64,000 bases of DNA from Phaseolus vulgaris (lineage: Eukaryota; Streptophyta; Magnoliopsida; Fabales; Fabaceae). The stretch lies in contig NC_023754.2 in NCBI RefSeq assembly GCF_000499845.2, positions 17,858,111 to 17,922,110 on the forward strand, read 5' to 3'. Each line of letters opens with the position of its first letter. Position 1 is the stretch's first letter. This document shows, in pieces, positions 32,966 through 44,412 of the stretch. The notes under the pieces are model-generated. The model saw only the letters and a program-made list of their open reading frames with translations, was not told the DNA's origin and did not search any database. The translations under genes and the position numbers were made by a program.

Positions 32966-34207
32966 TTTTGTTCTGAAATTTATTTGTAATAAGAGAATAT
33001 AGACTTTCCATTCTTCGCCAATTTACATCATATATCTTCGGTTTCAGATTTTTCTTTCTCTTATTTTTTACAATATTTATTAGTAAACTTTAAATTTATT
33101 CGATTTTATAAAATTAGTAAATAAAATTTATACATACTTGTATATTATAAAATATTATTATTTTTAATTGATATGAATTTTTTAATTTTATTTTTATAAA
33201 ATAATATTTATATTATTATGCTATTTAAAAAAAACAAATATATTTCTGATCTAATAATTTCATATTTTCTTTACACAAATATGTTACTTAAAATAATTTA
33301 TATATATATATATATATTAGTTTTATTGGACTATAAATAAAACTATTGAAGAGATTTATTTAAAATAAATTATTGATATCATCATGTGTATTTGTTTAAT
33401 AATATAAAACCATATATTTTAAATGTTAGAACTTTGTATAGTTTAATACTTTTTAAATATTAAAGACACGTTAACATAACCTAATATTCAAAATTCTGAT
33501 CATACAGGAAAACAATATTTTTTATTTTATAAACATCAACAATAAAATAAAATAATAGAATAAAAATTATAATTTGAAAGTGCTATAGCATATTGAAATT
33601 TTTAAAAAAATGTTACAATAAAGATAATATAATATAATATGAAAATGGGTCAGTCAAACATAACGTACAACCTTCATATCATGCATATTAAATTTAGACT
33701 ATTATTTAATGATTTTAAAACAGTATATTTTAAATGTTGTTACTGTATAATTTATTATTAATCAAAAGTATCACTTAGATAATTAATTGTTTTTTAACAT
33801 TTAATATATAAATAATTTAAATGAGTTATATTTTTTAATAATTTTATTAAATAAAATATTAAATAAAAAATAATTTTAAAAATAAAAAATAATTAGTTAT
33901 TATATTGATTAATGTATAAATTAATATGACAACAAAAATTATTGGTATCTCGAGTTATTTCTATTATTAATAAAAATTTATAAAGTAATTTTTCAATTGA
34001 TATCTAAATTAACTATTAAAATTTTATCTTTTAATAATTTAGATTATAAATTAGTCTTTAGAAGACTAATAGAAATTAATTAATATAAAGTAATTTGTAG
34101 CTAAACTATTTTATAAAATTTTATTAATTGAAACTACTTAGTTAATTATGATTTTTTAGTTTTTAAAAGAGTATTTAATTTTTTAATCAATATAGTAATC
34201 AATTGTT
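32966..34207. other. AT-rich spacer downstream of copy D
   Basis: It parallels 25268-26490 after B and 36423-38090 after E, then stops abruptly at the LINE tail at 34208. No C/F-type gene follows D. No gene is visible. Confidence 0.65.
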
Positions 34208-35893
34208 TTTTTTTTACTAAAAGTTTTAATGTTAGATATCACTATGCAACTTGACAACTCAGCTAGGTTGACACCTCAAGTAACAACAATCATCTGTCAT
34301 CACATGAGAAAAATATTATTAAAAAAAATACAAAAATATAGGGGATTAGACCAAAACTCATATGTTAACAAAAATGATACATAGGTAGACTATACATATT
34401 CATAAAGAATTCTAAGAACAGACTAGATGGAAGTCTATTATACCAATAAAATGATTCTCTATGAATGAATCCTAAATTAGTCAACTTGTCAGCACACACA
34501 TTCCCTTCACAAAAAATATGAGTAACCCAAAATCTGATTGTCCAAGAAATTAAGACAAGTATTTCATTGATTACGAAGCATCCACATAACATAAGTACTA
34601 ACAGTAAACACAGCACAAACCAAGGCAAAATCACATTCAAGCCAGACATTAGTAAGTCTCATCTTTTGAGCTTCCTCCATAGCATGTATAACTCCATAAA
34701 ACTTAGCAACCAAAACAATCTGAACTTCAAGAAACGCTGAAAAAGCACCAATAAATTCTCTCATACTCCCAAGAAAAGTATCTCCATAAGTAGCAAGACC
34801 AGGATACCCCTAACAGCCCCATCATTGTTAATTTTAACCCAGCCTGATGAAGGAAATTTTCATCTAACAGGAAGAGGACGAAGAACTTTACCACTACGAG
34901 TCTTAATACCAAAAAACTTAATCACGTTGAAATCCAACATATCATTTTTCATTGAAGCTTTAGACGAATCTTCCAATAGACAACTTAAATCTTTAATTAC
35001 CGAAATAGCCTTAGAAATCTCAATCTTATCCTGAAATCTAGCATAATTCCTCATACGCCATATCATCCATATAGAAAAGGTTATCACAGCAAGCTTAATC
35101 AAATCAATTTAATCAAAGGATTACCATTACTCTTAATAAAAGAAAGAAGATCGTCCTTATTAGAGAAATGAGAAAGTAAGAAAAATCTGTCAAACTCAAC
35201 TCCAAATATGCAATGCATTAGAACATTAAAAAAAATAGATGTTGAATAAATTCCCCATGCTTTTCACAAAGCTTACACATAAAACATATATGCAAACCCT
35301 TATTCTGAATATGTTGATCTGTAGGAAGTCGTCCATGAAATTTTTTCCAAAGTACTAGAGTTTTGGAAGGTGGAATAGATGAAGACCAAATGAATTTACC
35401 CCAAGAAGAAAAAAGTCCTAGCTGATTTAAGAGTGAAACGACCAAACTCATCTAGAATCCAATTAGGAATATCATGTTCCTCTCTAACCATGATATGATT
35501 AAAAAAATGAGGCATCTGCTGTAAAAATAAGGAAATATTCCAATCATAACCTGTCCAAAATTGAGAGACTGTATCCGGAATGCTAGCACCATCAGATAAC
35601 CTGCAATATTTGCTAAAGAAGTAGTAGAACACCATTTATCATTCCAGAAATTAATAAAAGAACATGTACCAACAATTCAAGAAGTATAATCAAGTATGAT
35701 AGAATAAAATTGCTTAATTCCAAGTCAAAGAGAGGATGACCTATAAACCATTCTAAACTCGTATTTTGATTTAAGAACTTTGGCTTTCAAGAGTAAAGAC
35801 CAATGTTTGTTACTATAAGCAAAGTTAAGAAAATATGTATTATTATCATGATGAAAACTAATAATATTCAAGCCTTCATCCTCGTGAACAAAT
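34208..35893 (-). mobile_element. 5'-truncated LINE (RNase H lineage)
   Basis: On the minus strand this is the 3' third of ORF2. It begins at 35890 with VHEDEGLNIISF-type sequence and includes the zf-RVT region (SSIPPSKTLVLWKKFHGRLPT, MCKLCEKHGEFIQHLFF, 35218-35451). An RNase H domain follows (about 34450-34850, with NVWLECDF and WVTHIFCEGNVCADKLTNLG), then the 3' UTR and poly(A), seen as T's at 34208. Several stops and frame changes make it dead. It lies exactly where the sequence after D jumps to the sequence before E. Confidence 0.8.
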
Positions 35894-35980
35894 TTTTTAA
35901 GTAATTCATATGAAATAAAATGAGATATATTATATAAAATAATAAATTAATTATTAACATTATTCTAACCACTCTTAGTT
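35894..35980. other. Promoter-proximal spacer of copy E
   Basis: Short segment from TTAAGTAATTCATATGAAAT, matching 32394 onward before copy D. No ATT element or 92-bp repeat is present here. Confidence 0.6.
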
Positions 35981-35992
35981 ATTATAAATAAT
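35981..35992 (+). promoter_or_regulatory. TATA box of peptide copy E
   Basis: ATTATAAATAAT, 79 bp before the ATG. Only about 90 bp of the ancestral upstream region remains before the LINE. Confidence 0.75.
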
Positions 35993-36059
35993 CCTGAGAT
36001 ACACAACTGGGTAACTCGAAAAATTGATTCCAAAAATCCCTTTCAACACAGACAGAGAA

Positions 36060-36422
36060 ATGGCAAAAGCTTCAGTGTTGTTTCCTTGCTTGATAATTTT
36101 ATGTCTCGTAGTATTTGCAACAGGCATGTTCTTCTCTGTTCCTCCTTGTTGTATGCAGTTTATTTACAATTATTATCTATAGTTCTGTGACAAAATTTTG
36201 TGAAGATGATGAAACACCATTTTTGTTTGATTAAGGATCTGACGAGGATGAATAAATTTTGTAGGTTATTGTTCATTCCCGTGCAAATCCTCACATGCTT
36301 GTGAAAGTATTATGCACTGTCAAAGTTGTGCAAAGCGATGCGTCGGCTCTTGCTGTCAGTGCGATTGCACTGCAAATCAAAATGGATATCAAAATGGAAA
36401 TCAAAATGTAACAATTTCATGA
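36060..36422 (+). CDS. Secreted cysteine-rich peptide, copy E
   Basis: Exon 1 is 36060-36123 and exon 2 is 36265-36422, 73 residues, with a GC-AG intron. A 12-base in-frame deletion at the start of exon 2 removes Val-Asn-Ala-Gly, the likely signal-peptide cleavage region, so ATGY now runs straight into CSFPC. All ten cysteines remain with B-type spacing. The tail is the longest, NQNGYQNGNQNVTIS. Cleavage might shift to ATG or be impaired. The upstream region was cut short by the LINE at 34208-35893. The copy may be active, or may be on the way to loss. Confidence 0.75.
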
Positions 36423-38921
36423 TTTTGTTGTGAAATTTATTTGTAATAAGAGAATATGAATAATAAGAAAAGATGAAGTTTCCATTCTTCGCCAATATAC
36501 ATCATATATTCATATATCTTCGGTTCCAGATTTTTCTTTCTTTTATGTTTTTTATAATATTTATTAGTAAACTTTAAATTTATTTCATTTTATAAAATCA
36601 ACTCAATAAATAAGATTTATACATACTTTATATATTATAAAATATTATTATTTTTAATTGATATAAAAAATTTAATTTTAATTTTATTTTTATAAAACAA
36701 TATTTATATTAATATGCTATTTTAAAAAAAATCAAATATATTTCTGCTCTAAATAATTTTATATTTTCTTTACAAAAATATGTTACTTAAAACAATTTAT
36801 ATATATATATATAAAAAAAAATTTATTGGACTATATTGATATCATCATGAGTATTAAATTAAGAGTATTGTTTATAAAACCATATATTTTAAATGTTAGA
36901 ACTTTGTATAGTTTAATACTTTTGAAATATTAAAGACACGTTAACATAAGATAAGATTCAAAATTCTGATCATACAGGAAAACAATATTTTATATTTTAT
37001 AAACATCAACAATAAAATAAAATAATAAAATAAAAATTATAATCAAATTTTAAAAGTGCTCTAACATATTGAAATTAAAAAAAAATGTTACAATAAAGAT
37101 AATATAATATAATATAAAAATTGGTCAGTCAAACATAACGGACAACCTTCATTAAATTTAGTGATATCATGCATATTAAATTTAGACTATTATTTAATGG
37201 TTTTAAAACAGTATATTTTAAATGTTGTAAATATAGAATTTATTATTAATCAAGATATATATATATATATATATGGACACGGAGATACATATAATCTCTA
37301 CACGGATCTATATATTATATAATTTTAAATTATATAAATTAAAAAAAATATTGATGTGCAAAAATATGTTTCAGATTCTTTTGGGAACAGGAAGATATTT
37401 TTCATGACTGATTCAAAAGAATTTGTTCCTTATTTTTATAATCATAATAAAAATTTATACAATAAATTTGAGTTTTTAGAAAATTATCGTATTTATACCT
37501 TTTAAAATTGTGTTAGAACTGTGTTAGAATTTTCAAAAATCCAACAAATATTTTTTGAATTGAACACTTCATCGATAAGTTTCCTACGAGTGTCGACACT
37601 AATACGTGTGTTCGATATGGATACGCCATTTAAAAAAAGTGTCTGGACTTCATAGATCAAAAGTATCACTTAGATGAACTTTCTTTAACTTCTCTAATTA
37701 ATTATTTTTTAACATTTAATATATAAATAATTTGAATTTGTTATATTTTCCAGTAATTTTATTACAAGAAAATTATTAAATAACAATCAAATTTAGAAAT
37801 AAAAAATAATTAATGAATCTAAAGACAACAATTATTGGTATCTCGACTTATTTATATTATTAATAAAAATTTATAAAATATTTTTTAAATTGGTATCTAA
37901 ACTAACTATCAAGATTTTAACTTTTAATATTTTAGATTATAAATTAGTCTTTAGAAGACTAATAGAGATTAACTAATATAAAGTAATTAGTAGCTAAACT
38001 ACATTATAATTTTTTATTAATTCAAACTACTTTAGTTAACCATGATTTTTTTAGTTTTTAAAACGGTATCTAAATTTAATGAATATAGTAACAACCAATT
38101 ATTTTGGTCTCTAAACGATTAATTTCTATTTAATAATTTTATTGTAGTGTTGGTAATTTAAAGATATAATTGTAATATCAAATGTGATTTATTGCAAACA
38201 ATGTTGATGAAAAAAATCATTAGATAGTAACCAAATTTAGAGACAAAAAATAATTAATCAATGGACTGAGTTATATACTATTTTAGATACTAAAGAACTA
38301 TCTAAAGTGATTTTTATTATTAATACAAATTTATAAATTTGTTTTTAAATTAGTATTTAAATTAACTATCAAATTTTAGCTACTAATACTTTAGATTCTA
38401 CACGGTCTTTAAAATATTGGTACTAACAAAGAATATGAATACAAAATTTCTACAAGGAAGCTAATATTAATTTTTGACCTTTCTAATTATTTCCCTTTTT
38501 TTTTACATATGTCTAGTCTTTATTTTGTCTTTTCTTATTCTAGTCTTTATTATCTCTATATTTTTCATTATGTTTCTTTATTGATTCTTTATTTTACATT
38601 ATGTATCTTTAACTATACCTAGAATAAGTGTACTGTTTGTATTCAGACTTTTTGCTTTGATTTAGGTAAAAAAAAAAAAATAGAATAAATATTTCTTCTC
38701 ATATCTTTTGTCTTCTTTTTTTTTTCTCTTTTGTTCATCTTTCTTCTGTTTTATTCTATTATAGATAGCTAATTATATATCAATTTAAAAAATATTTATT
38801 AACAATAGAAATTACTTTACCTACCAATAAATTTAATATGCAATTTATTCAATAATTAAGAGTATTTTTTAGCTCTAAAATTAGTTTTTATTCAATAATT
38901 TTTGTAGTATTAATTATTATT
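36423..38921. other. AT-rich spacer between copies E and F
   Basis: It parallels the B-C spacer but contains an extra 402-bp insertion at 37254-37655. The palindromic segment at about 37800-38400 matches that at 26150-26800. No gene. Confidence 0.65.
37254..37655. mobile_element. 402-bp insertion unique to the E unit
   Basis: ATCAA occurs at both edges (37249-37253, 37656-37660). The parallel positions after B and after D show one uninterrupted ATCAA. The right part has GTGTCGACACTAATACGTGTG and GTGTCTGGACTTC, a style of dispersed repeat common in legumes. There is no coding content. The exact class is not recognised. Confidence 0.7.
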
Positions 38922-38933
38922 ATTATAAATAAT
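38922..38933 (+). promoter_or_regulatory. TATA box of peptide copy F
   Basis: ATTATAAATAAT, 85 bp before the ATG. Confidence 0.75.
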
Positions 38934-39006
38934 GGTAAGAGACAGACACTTCTACAAGTGAAAGAAATTGATTGTAAAATCAGCTTTCAAGGCATAGACA
39001 CAGAAA

Positions 39007-39315
39007 ATGGCAAAAGCTTCATTGTTGTTTCCTTGTTTGATAGTTTTATTTCTCGTAGCACTTGAAACAGGTAATTTCTCCTTTGTGTGAGTATATGGTC
39101 TGATAAAACACCATTTTTTTTTATTAAGATTTTGAGAAAGGTAAAGAAAAATTGCAGGTTTTGTGAATGCATGTGATTACAAGTGTGGATCCCCGTCTGA
39201 TTGCAAAAGCTTACAATGCTTTCGCCCTGGTTGCAAAAAATATTGCCTCAATGGATGTTGCCTTTGCGATTGCCATAAACTCACTCGAGATCAAAATCAA
39301 AATGGAAATGTTTGA
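39007..39315 (+). CDS. Secreted cysteine-rich peptide, copy F (identical to C)
   Basis: Exon 1 is 39007-39070 and exon 2 is 39158-39315, a canonical 87-bp intron, 73 residues. The protein, the intron and about 60 bp of 5' UTR match copy C base for base, while sequence farther out on both sides has substitutions and indels. See copy C for signal peptide and cysteine layout. It is the last copy of the array. Similarity to the downstream flank of C ends near 40430, about 1.3 kb before the AMT1 gene. Confidence 0.82.
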
Positions 39316-39852
39316 TAAACAATTAATGATAATCAAATAAACTTTAGCTTTTCATGCTTCAAATAAACATGTAATCATTTCATTTTCAATTTATTCCATA
39401 CAAGATAAGAAATAACATCCTACATTTCTTTGTCTATATCATTCTATAAACACGGACACTGATACGACATAAACATAAATATAAATATACGTATAATTTC
39501 TAAAATATAAAAAATAGAACACAGATCTATATATTATAAAATTATAAATTATATAAATTGATAATAAAGATCCTACATTTCTTCATCCATAACATTCCAT
39601 TAACACTTACGGAGTTTAATTCAAAATCATTGGAGCCAGAAATTTGAAATAATTTTGGAAGATTCATTTCAAATAAAATTTTGTAGAATCAAAACATAAT
39701 ATATAAATTTAGGAAAAATAATTGAGGAAGCTTTTGGCTACTTAAAATATCCGCAACTTATCGTCATTTTCGGATTTTGTTTACTTTTATGCGTTCTATA
39801 ATTCTGAAACCCCACCCGTGTATATATTATGCAATTTTTTTTTTTAAAATAA

Positions 39853-39888
<36 letters not shown>

Positions 39889-41785
39889 ACTGCGTAATAC
39901 TAAAATAAATATATAAGATATTTTCTTCAAATAATTTGATATTGTTTACACGAATAACAATTAGATGTTATTTACAATTTTTTTAATATTAGTCTGATGT
40001 TTTTTTAATAAAGATGATGTAACCTATTTGAAGTCAATTATATGATCTAGGGTTTAGAATTTATGATATATTAATTACTAATATAGATATTTAATAAAAC
40101 TATGTACAGTTTTAATAAAATAAATAAATGAATATTTATGAGTGAGTTTATTCATTATTAAGAAATATATTTAATAAAATTATCTAAAATCTTAATTAAG
40201 AACAGAAGAATATCTGCTATAGTATGAGTTGAGAAAGACACCAACTTTAAAAACTAGACAAGTAAGACTTGTAAAATATAACTCTCAATATGAAAAAGGA
40301 AAATTTAAGTTTAAGTTTATGTTTTGAAATTATTTAAATTTTGAACCACGACAAATGCATATATTAATTTCATTTGCTATAAATATAATTATTTCGAAAT
40401 AAATTCATATTAAATATCAAATAGCATGTGTTTCAATAGCATATGTGTTTCAATATACAATTTTAATAGTTATGAGTTTCAACATACAATTTTAATTAAA
40501 TTATAGTAAAGAATATATTAAACAAATTCAAATTTATAACACAATAAACATAATTATATATTAAAGCAATTACGTCATTTGTTTCATTCTCAACTTGTAA
40601 ATCACTAATTTCGATTTTTTACTAATATAAAACTAAAAAAGATATAAAACTAAAAAAGATGAATATAATAATAAAAAGAAAAAGAATAAAATTAGAAACT
40701 CTAATAACAAACCTAAGAAAATAAAAAACAGAGTAAAAGAAATAAAAAATGAGGAGTATTAGTTGTTAAACAATCATAATTTATACAACCTGTATTAATT
40801 AATAAGAACCAAATAAATAAATAATGACATTGGTTCAATAAGTAATACCTTTAAATTGGCTAAAATGAAAAAAATATTTTTTTTTGTGGGTTACATTCAT
40901 TGATGTTTATTTTTTTTCTTTTTTTTCCTTTTTATATAATTAATATATAATTTAGTCAATATAATAATTAATTATTTTTTATTTTTAAAAGTAACTTTTT
41001 TTTAATAATTTTCTTAGTATGTATAATAGAAATAGTTCAAAACGGATTTCTAATATTTTTTCAACTATTAATGGTGAAAAAGAAAACGTAAATGAAGTTA
41101 GCTATATTCAAATGGTTGTGCCTAGAGAGAAGATATTCTTGTCTCTTTATATTTTAATTTATTCTATTTGATTTTAAGATTTTTTCATTAACTTCAATGA
41201 TAATGGACCAATGCATTTTTTATAGGATAAAAAAATGTGACCCATCATTTCATATATTATGTAATATTTTTCTTTTTAAGGAATATATATATCTTTATAC
41301 TTTCACCCAAAATTAATTTTCCTTTCTAATTCAAATTTGAATCTTTTAGAAAAGTTAAGAAAACTATTAGAGTGGATTTTTGTAAGTTTTTTTCTTATTT
41401 TGCATAATAAATAAATTTGTTATATAGATTAGGATGTTAAAATATTCTATATTATCTCATCATTAATATAAATATTATAATATATTTTTTGTTAAAGATA
41501 TGTTTGTTACTTAAGAAAAGACTGATAAATAATCATTTCAATAGTTATTTTACTAGTCTAAAATTTGGATTAGTAAAAACACTAAGCATTTAAAGATGAT
41601 GAAAACATATTTAATCATTCTTTTATTTAAAAGCTTAAATGAATGTCCCTTAAAACGGTTGTGTAGAATGCACAACATTTAGCAACGTGAAGAGTTAGGT
41701 AGCTAACTACCATTCAAAGTTTACAGAAATCACATATCTCTATTAGTATACCAAGTTCCTCATTATTTCTGAATGCTTCACTCTA
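39316..41785. other. Spacer from copy F to the AMT1-type gene
   Basis: 39316-40430 duplicates 27691-28870, with (AT)n at 39857-39885. 40430-41785 is single-copy AT-rich DNA containing the promoter of the transporter. No further gene is visible. Confidence 0.65.
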
Positions 41786-43168
41786 ATGGGGGTTTCATGG
41801 GAAGAAAGTGTGACTTATTCCATCAACGCAATCTACCTTCTCTTCTCAGCGTATCTTGTCTTTGTCATGCAAATTGGGTTTGCCATGATATGTGCAGGTT
41901 CAGTGCGTGCCAAAAATGCAATGAACATAATGCTCACCAACGTGGTTGATGCAGTGGTTGGTAGCATCTCCTTCTACCTCTTCGGTTTTGCATTTGCATA
42001 TGGCACTTCCAACCCTTTCATTGGCTCCAATTTGTTTGCTCTAGCCCACATCCCAAATGGCACTTACGACTATGCTTTCTTCCTTTACCAATGGGCTTTT
42101 GCTATAGCTGTAACAGGCATCACAAGTGGATCCATAGCTGAGAGAACTCAATTCAGTGCCTATCTTGTTTTCTCATTTTTCCTTAGTGGCTTCGTCTACC
42201 CGGTTGTTGTCCATTGGGTCTGGTCATCAAGTGGTTGGCTCAGTCCAAGTTCAACTCCCTTGATGTTGGGCTCAGGAGCAATTGACTTTGCTGGGAGTGG
42301 AGTGGTGCATTTGGTTGGTGCAGTTGCTGGGCTTTGGGGCTCCATCATAGAAGGCCCACGGGCCGGCCGGTTTGATGCTTTAGGCAGGCCCGTGCCTCTA
42401 AGAGGCCATAGTGCAACACTTGTTGTTCTTGGGACGTTTTTGCTGTGGTTTGGTTGGTTTGGATTTAATCCAGGATCCTTTGACAAGATCCTTGTGGCCT
42501 ATCCCGGTACGTCGGATCAAGGTAATTGGACGTCGGTCGGACGGACGGCCGTAACGACCATATTAGCTGGTTCGACGGCCGGGATAGTCACGTTGTTTGG
42601 CCGACGGTTGTTAGTCGGCCACTGGGATGCAATGGATGTGTGCAATGGCTTGCTTGGTGGGTTTGTTTCCATTACCTCCGGATGCTCAGTTGTTGAGCCA
42701 TGGGCTGCCATTATTTGCGGGTTTGTGTCGGCTTGGGTTCTAATTGGGCTGAACATTGTGGCCCTAAAATTGAACTATGATGATCCATTAGAGGCAGCCC
42801 AATTGCATGGGGGGTGTGGTACTTGGGGTTTGTTGTTTACTGGGTTGTTTGCCAAGGAGGAGTTTGTGATCCAAGTGTATAATTCTGGTGAGATTGGGGT
42901 TTCAAGGCCCTATGGTCTCCTACTTGGGGGTGGATGGGGATTGATTGGAGCCCAAGTGATTGAGATTTTGACAATCTTTGGATGGGTAAGTGTAACAATG
43001 GGCCCCATATTTTATGCCTTGCACAAGCTTGAGTTATTGAGAATTCCTGTTAATGAGGAAGTTACTGGCCTTGATATTTCTTGTCATGGAGGCTTTGCTT
43101 ATGCTCAAGAGAATTATTATCTCAGACTTTACGGAGATTATATGCCTATTCAACATGGCCTATCTTAG
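41786..43168 (+). CDS. AMT1: AMT1-type high-affinity ammonium transporter
   Basis: A single exon encodes 460 residues with about 11 membrane helices. It moves ammonium across the plasma membrane. Family landmarks: [18 protein letters not shown] early on, [17 protein letters not shown] with Asp167 and His175, FNPGS, and LHGGCGTWG with His341. The two His are the pore pair equivalent to AmtB His168/His318. The N-terminus is short: only about 17 residues precede the first helix ([10 protein letters not shown]), where most plant AMT1 proteins have about 35-50 including cysteines used in trimer stability. No better upstream in-frame ATG was noticed. The cytosolic tail has [13 protein letters not shown] in place of the usual GMD-T-RHGGFAY, with Ser432 at the regulatory Thr position and Cys433 for Arg. 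The frame is intact and the body is more GC-rich than its surroundings. Confidence 0.93.
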   Translation: MGVSWEESVTYSINAIYLLFSAYLVFVMQIGFAMICAGSVRAKNAMNIMLTNVVDAVVGSISFYLFGFAFAYGTSNPFIGSNLFALAHIPNGTYDYAFFLYQWAFAIAVTGITSGSIAERTQFSAYLVFSFFLSGFVYPVVVHWVWSSSGWLSPSSTPLMLGSGAIDFAGSGVVHLVGAVAGLWGSIIEGPRAGRFDALGRPVPLRGHSATLVVLGTFLLWFGWFGFNPGSFDKILVAYPGTSDQGNWTSVGRTAVTTILAGSTAGIVTLFGRRLLVGHWDAMDVCNGLLGGFVSITSGCSVVEPWAAIICGFVSAWVLIGLNIVALKLNYDDPLEAAQLHGGCGTWGLLFTGLFAKEEFVIQVYNSGEIGVSRPYGLLLGGGWGLIGAQVIEILTIFGWVSVTMGPIFYALHKLELLRIPVNEEVTGLDISCHGGFAYAQENYYLRLYGDYMPIQHGLS

Positions 43169-44412
43169 TTTCATTTTATGTGACATGTTTCTTAGTTTTT
43201 TCTTGGTTATTTTGTGGATTAGCATTGTTTAATGATTGGCATATTTTATATCATTAAATAATATTCATTATAAAAATTAATATTATATTATTTTAAGTAT
43301 CATAGTTGTTCAGATCCCATTATATTATTAAGGACAATCATCATTTGAAGTATTGTCTGTTTTGGAGTTGAAAATTCTATCATGATTTTATAAGTGTCTC
43401 AAAGAGTTAAAAGAAAAAGGTGATGTAGCATACCACAGCCGATTGAGCATTACTTTTCCATTTCCTTACATAACAAGGATTCATTTGAGTCAATCATCAT
43501 ACCCAGATATTGTTGGCTTTGGTTGAGGTTCAAGAAGAATGATGATTTGTCATTTTTCCTTTTCCTTAGATAACAAGGATTTATTTGAGTCAATCATTAT
43601 ACCAAAATATTGTTGCCTCTGTTACCGTTTAACCTTAAAAGACACATAAAAAATTGAATGAAGAAATATATATTTAAATAATATTTAACCTTAACTCCTA
43701 AACAATTTAAAAGAAACATATATGTATTAAACTCTATCAGTAGGATAAATTCTATTTTTGGGAACAAACAACAGAGTTATTTTCTGAAATTTTAGCAAGA
43801 TTAACATTTTGTAACTTACGGAAACAAATTAAATTTTGTGCCTGTAATTTGAGTGGCACTACATTTATTTGGTTCACTCATTTTGAATGAGACTTTTTCA
43901 CAAGGGAACACAGGAAAAACAAAAAGGGCATTAATCTAATGAGGGACAAGTTCACTTGGGTTAGAGTTATGCTTCAACATGCATCAAAATATCATAAATA
44001 CAAGGAATCTTGTCAAATGAGTGGATCCCACACATTGGATAGACATGATTCTGTCACTTTCACGTCCTTTTCAACTGTCATTAGTTGCATCCTTAAGATA
44101 ATGAATATCATTGAATTTGGATCAAAAAAATTGTATCATTGACTAATTAGGTCTAACCGTGTTAAGTACAATTTATGGTTGAATAAAATTTTGGTTCACC
44201 TAAAACTAAGAACACTATAATAATATAATGAGTGAATAACTAAATCATTAAGGTAAGGGAACTTGGGTTAGAAATAAATCACCAACTTGAAGTAGGTTGG
44301 AAAAAAGCCAATTAAATATGGACAACTAAATTACGGTCTAAAATGCATGTACAAGTTAAGTGAAACATACACTGTTCTCCAAAATCCTTTAGGCAACTCA
44401 CATCTCAGAAAC
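43169..44412. other. Intergenic DNA between the AMT1 and AIRP2-like genes
   Basis: The two genes converge here. It holds one pair of diverged direct repeats, described separately. No further gene is visible; the 67-codon frame at 43939 has no family features. Confidence 0.6.
43452..43617. repeat. Two 66-bp direct repeats 101 bp apart
   Basis: TAACAAGGATTCATTTGAGT with flanks (43452-43518) and its relative with TAACAAGGATTTATTTGAGT (43553-43617), both ending in an ATATTGTTG block. Confidence 0.8.

Noticed and set aside
24898..39315. Calling the peptides NCR or late nodulin
   Set aside because: Those have four or six cysteines with other spacing and are known mainly from inverted-repeat-lacking and dalbergioid legumes; ten cysteines with CC-x-C-x-C does not fit.
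42196..42756. Minus-strand frames inside the ammonium transporter gene
   Set aside because: They are antisense shadows of a strongly coding, intact plus-strand gene.
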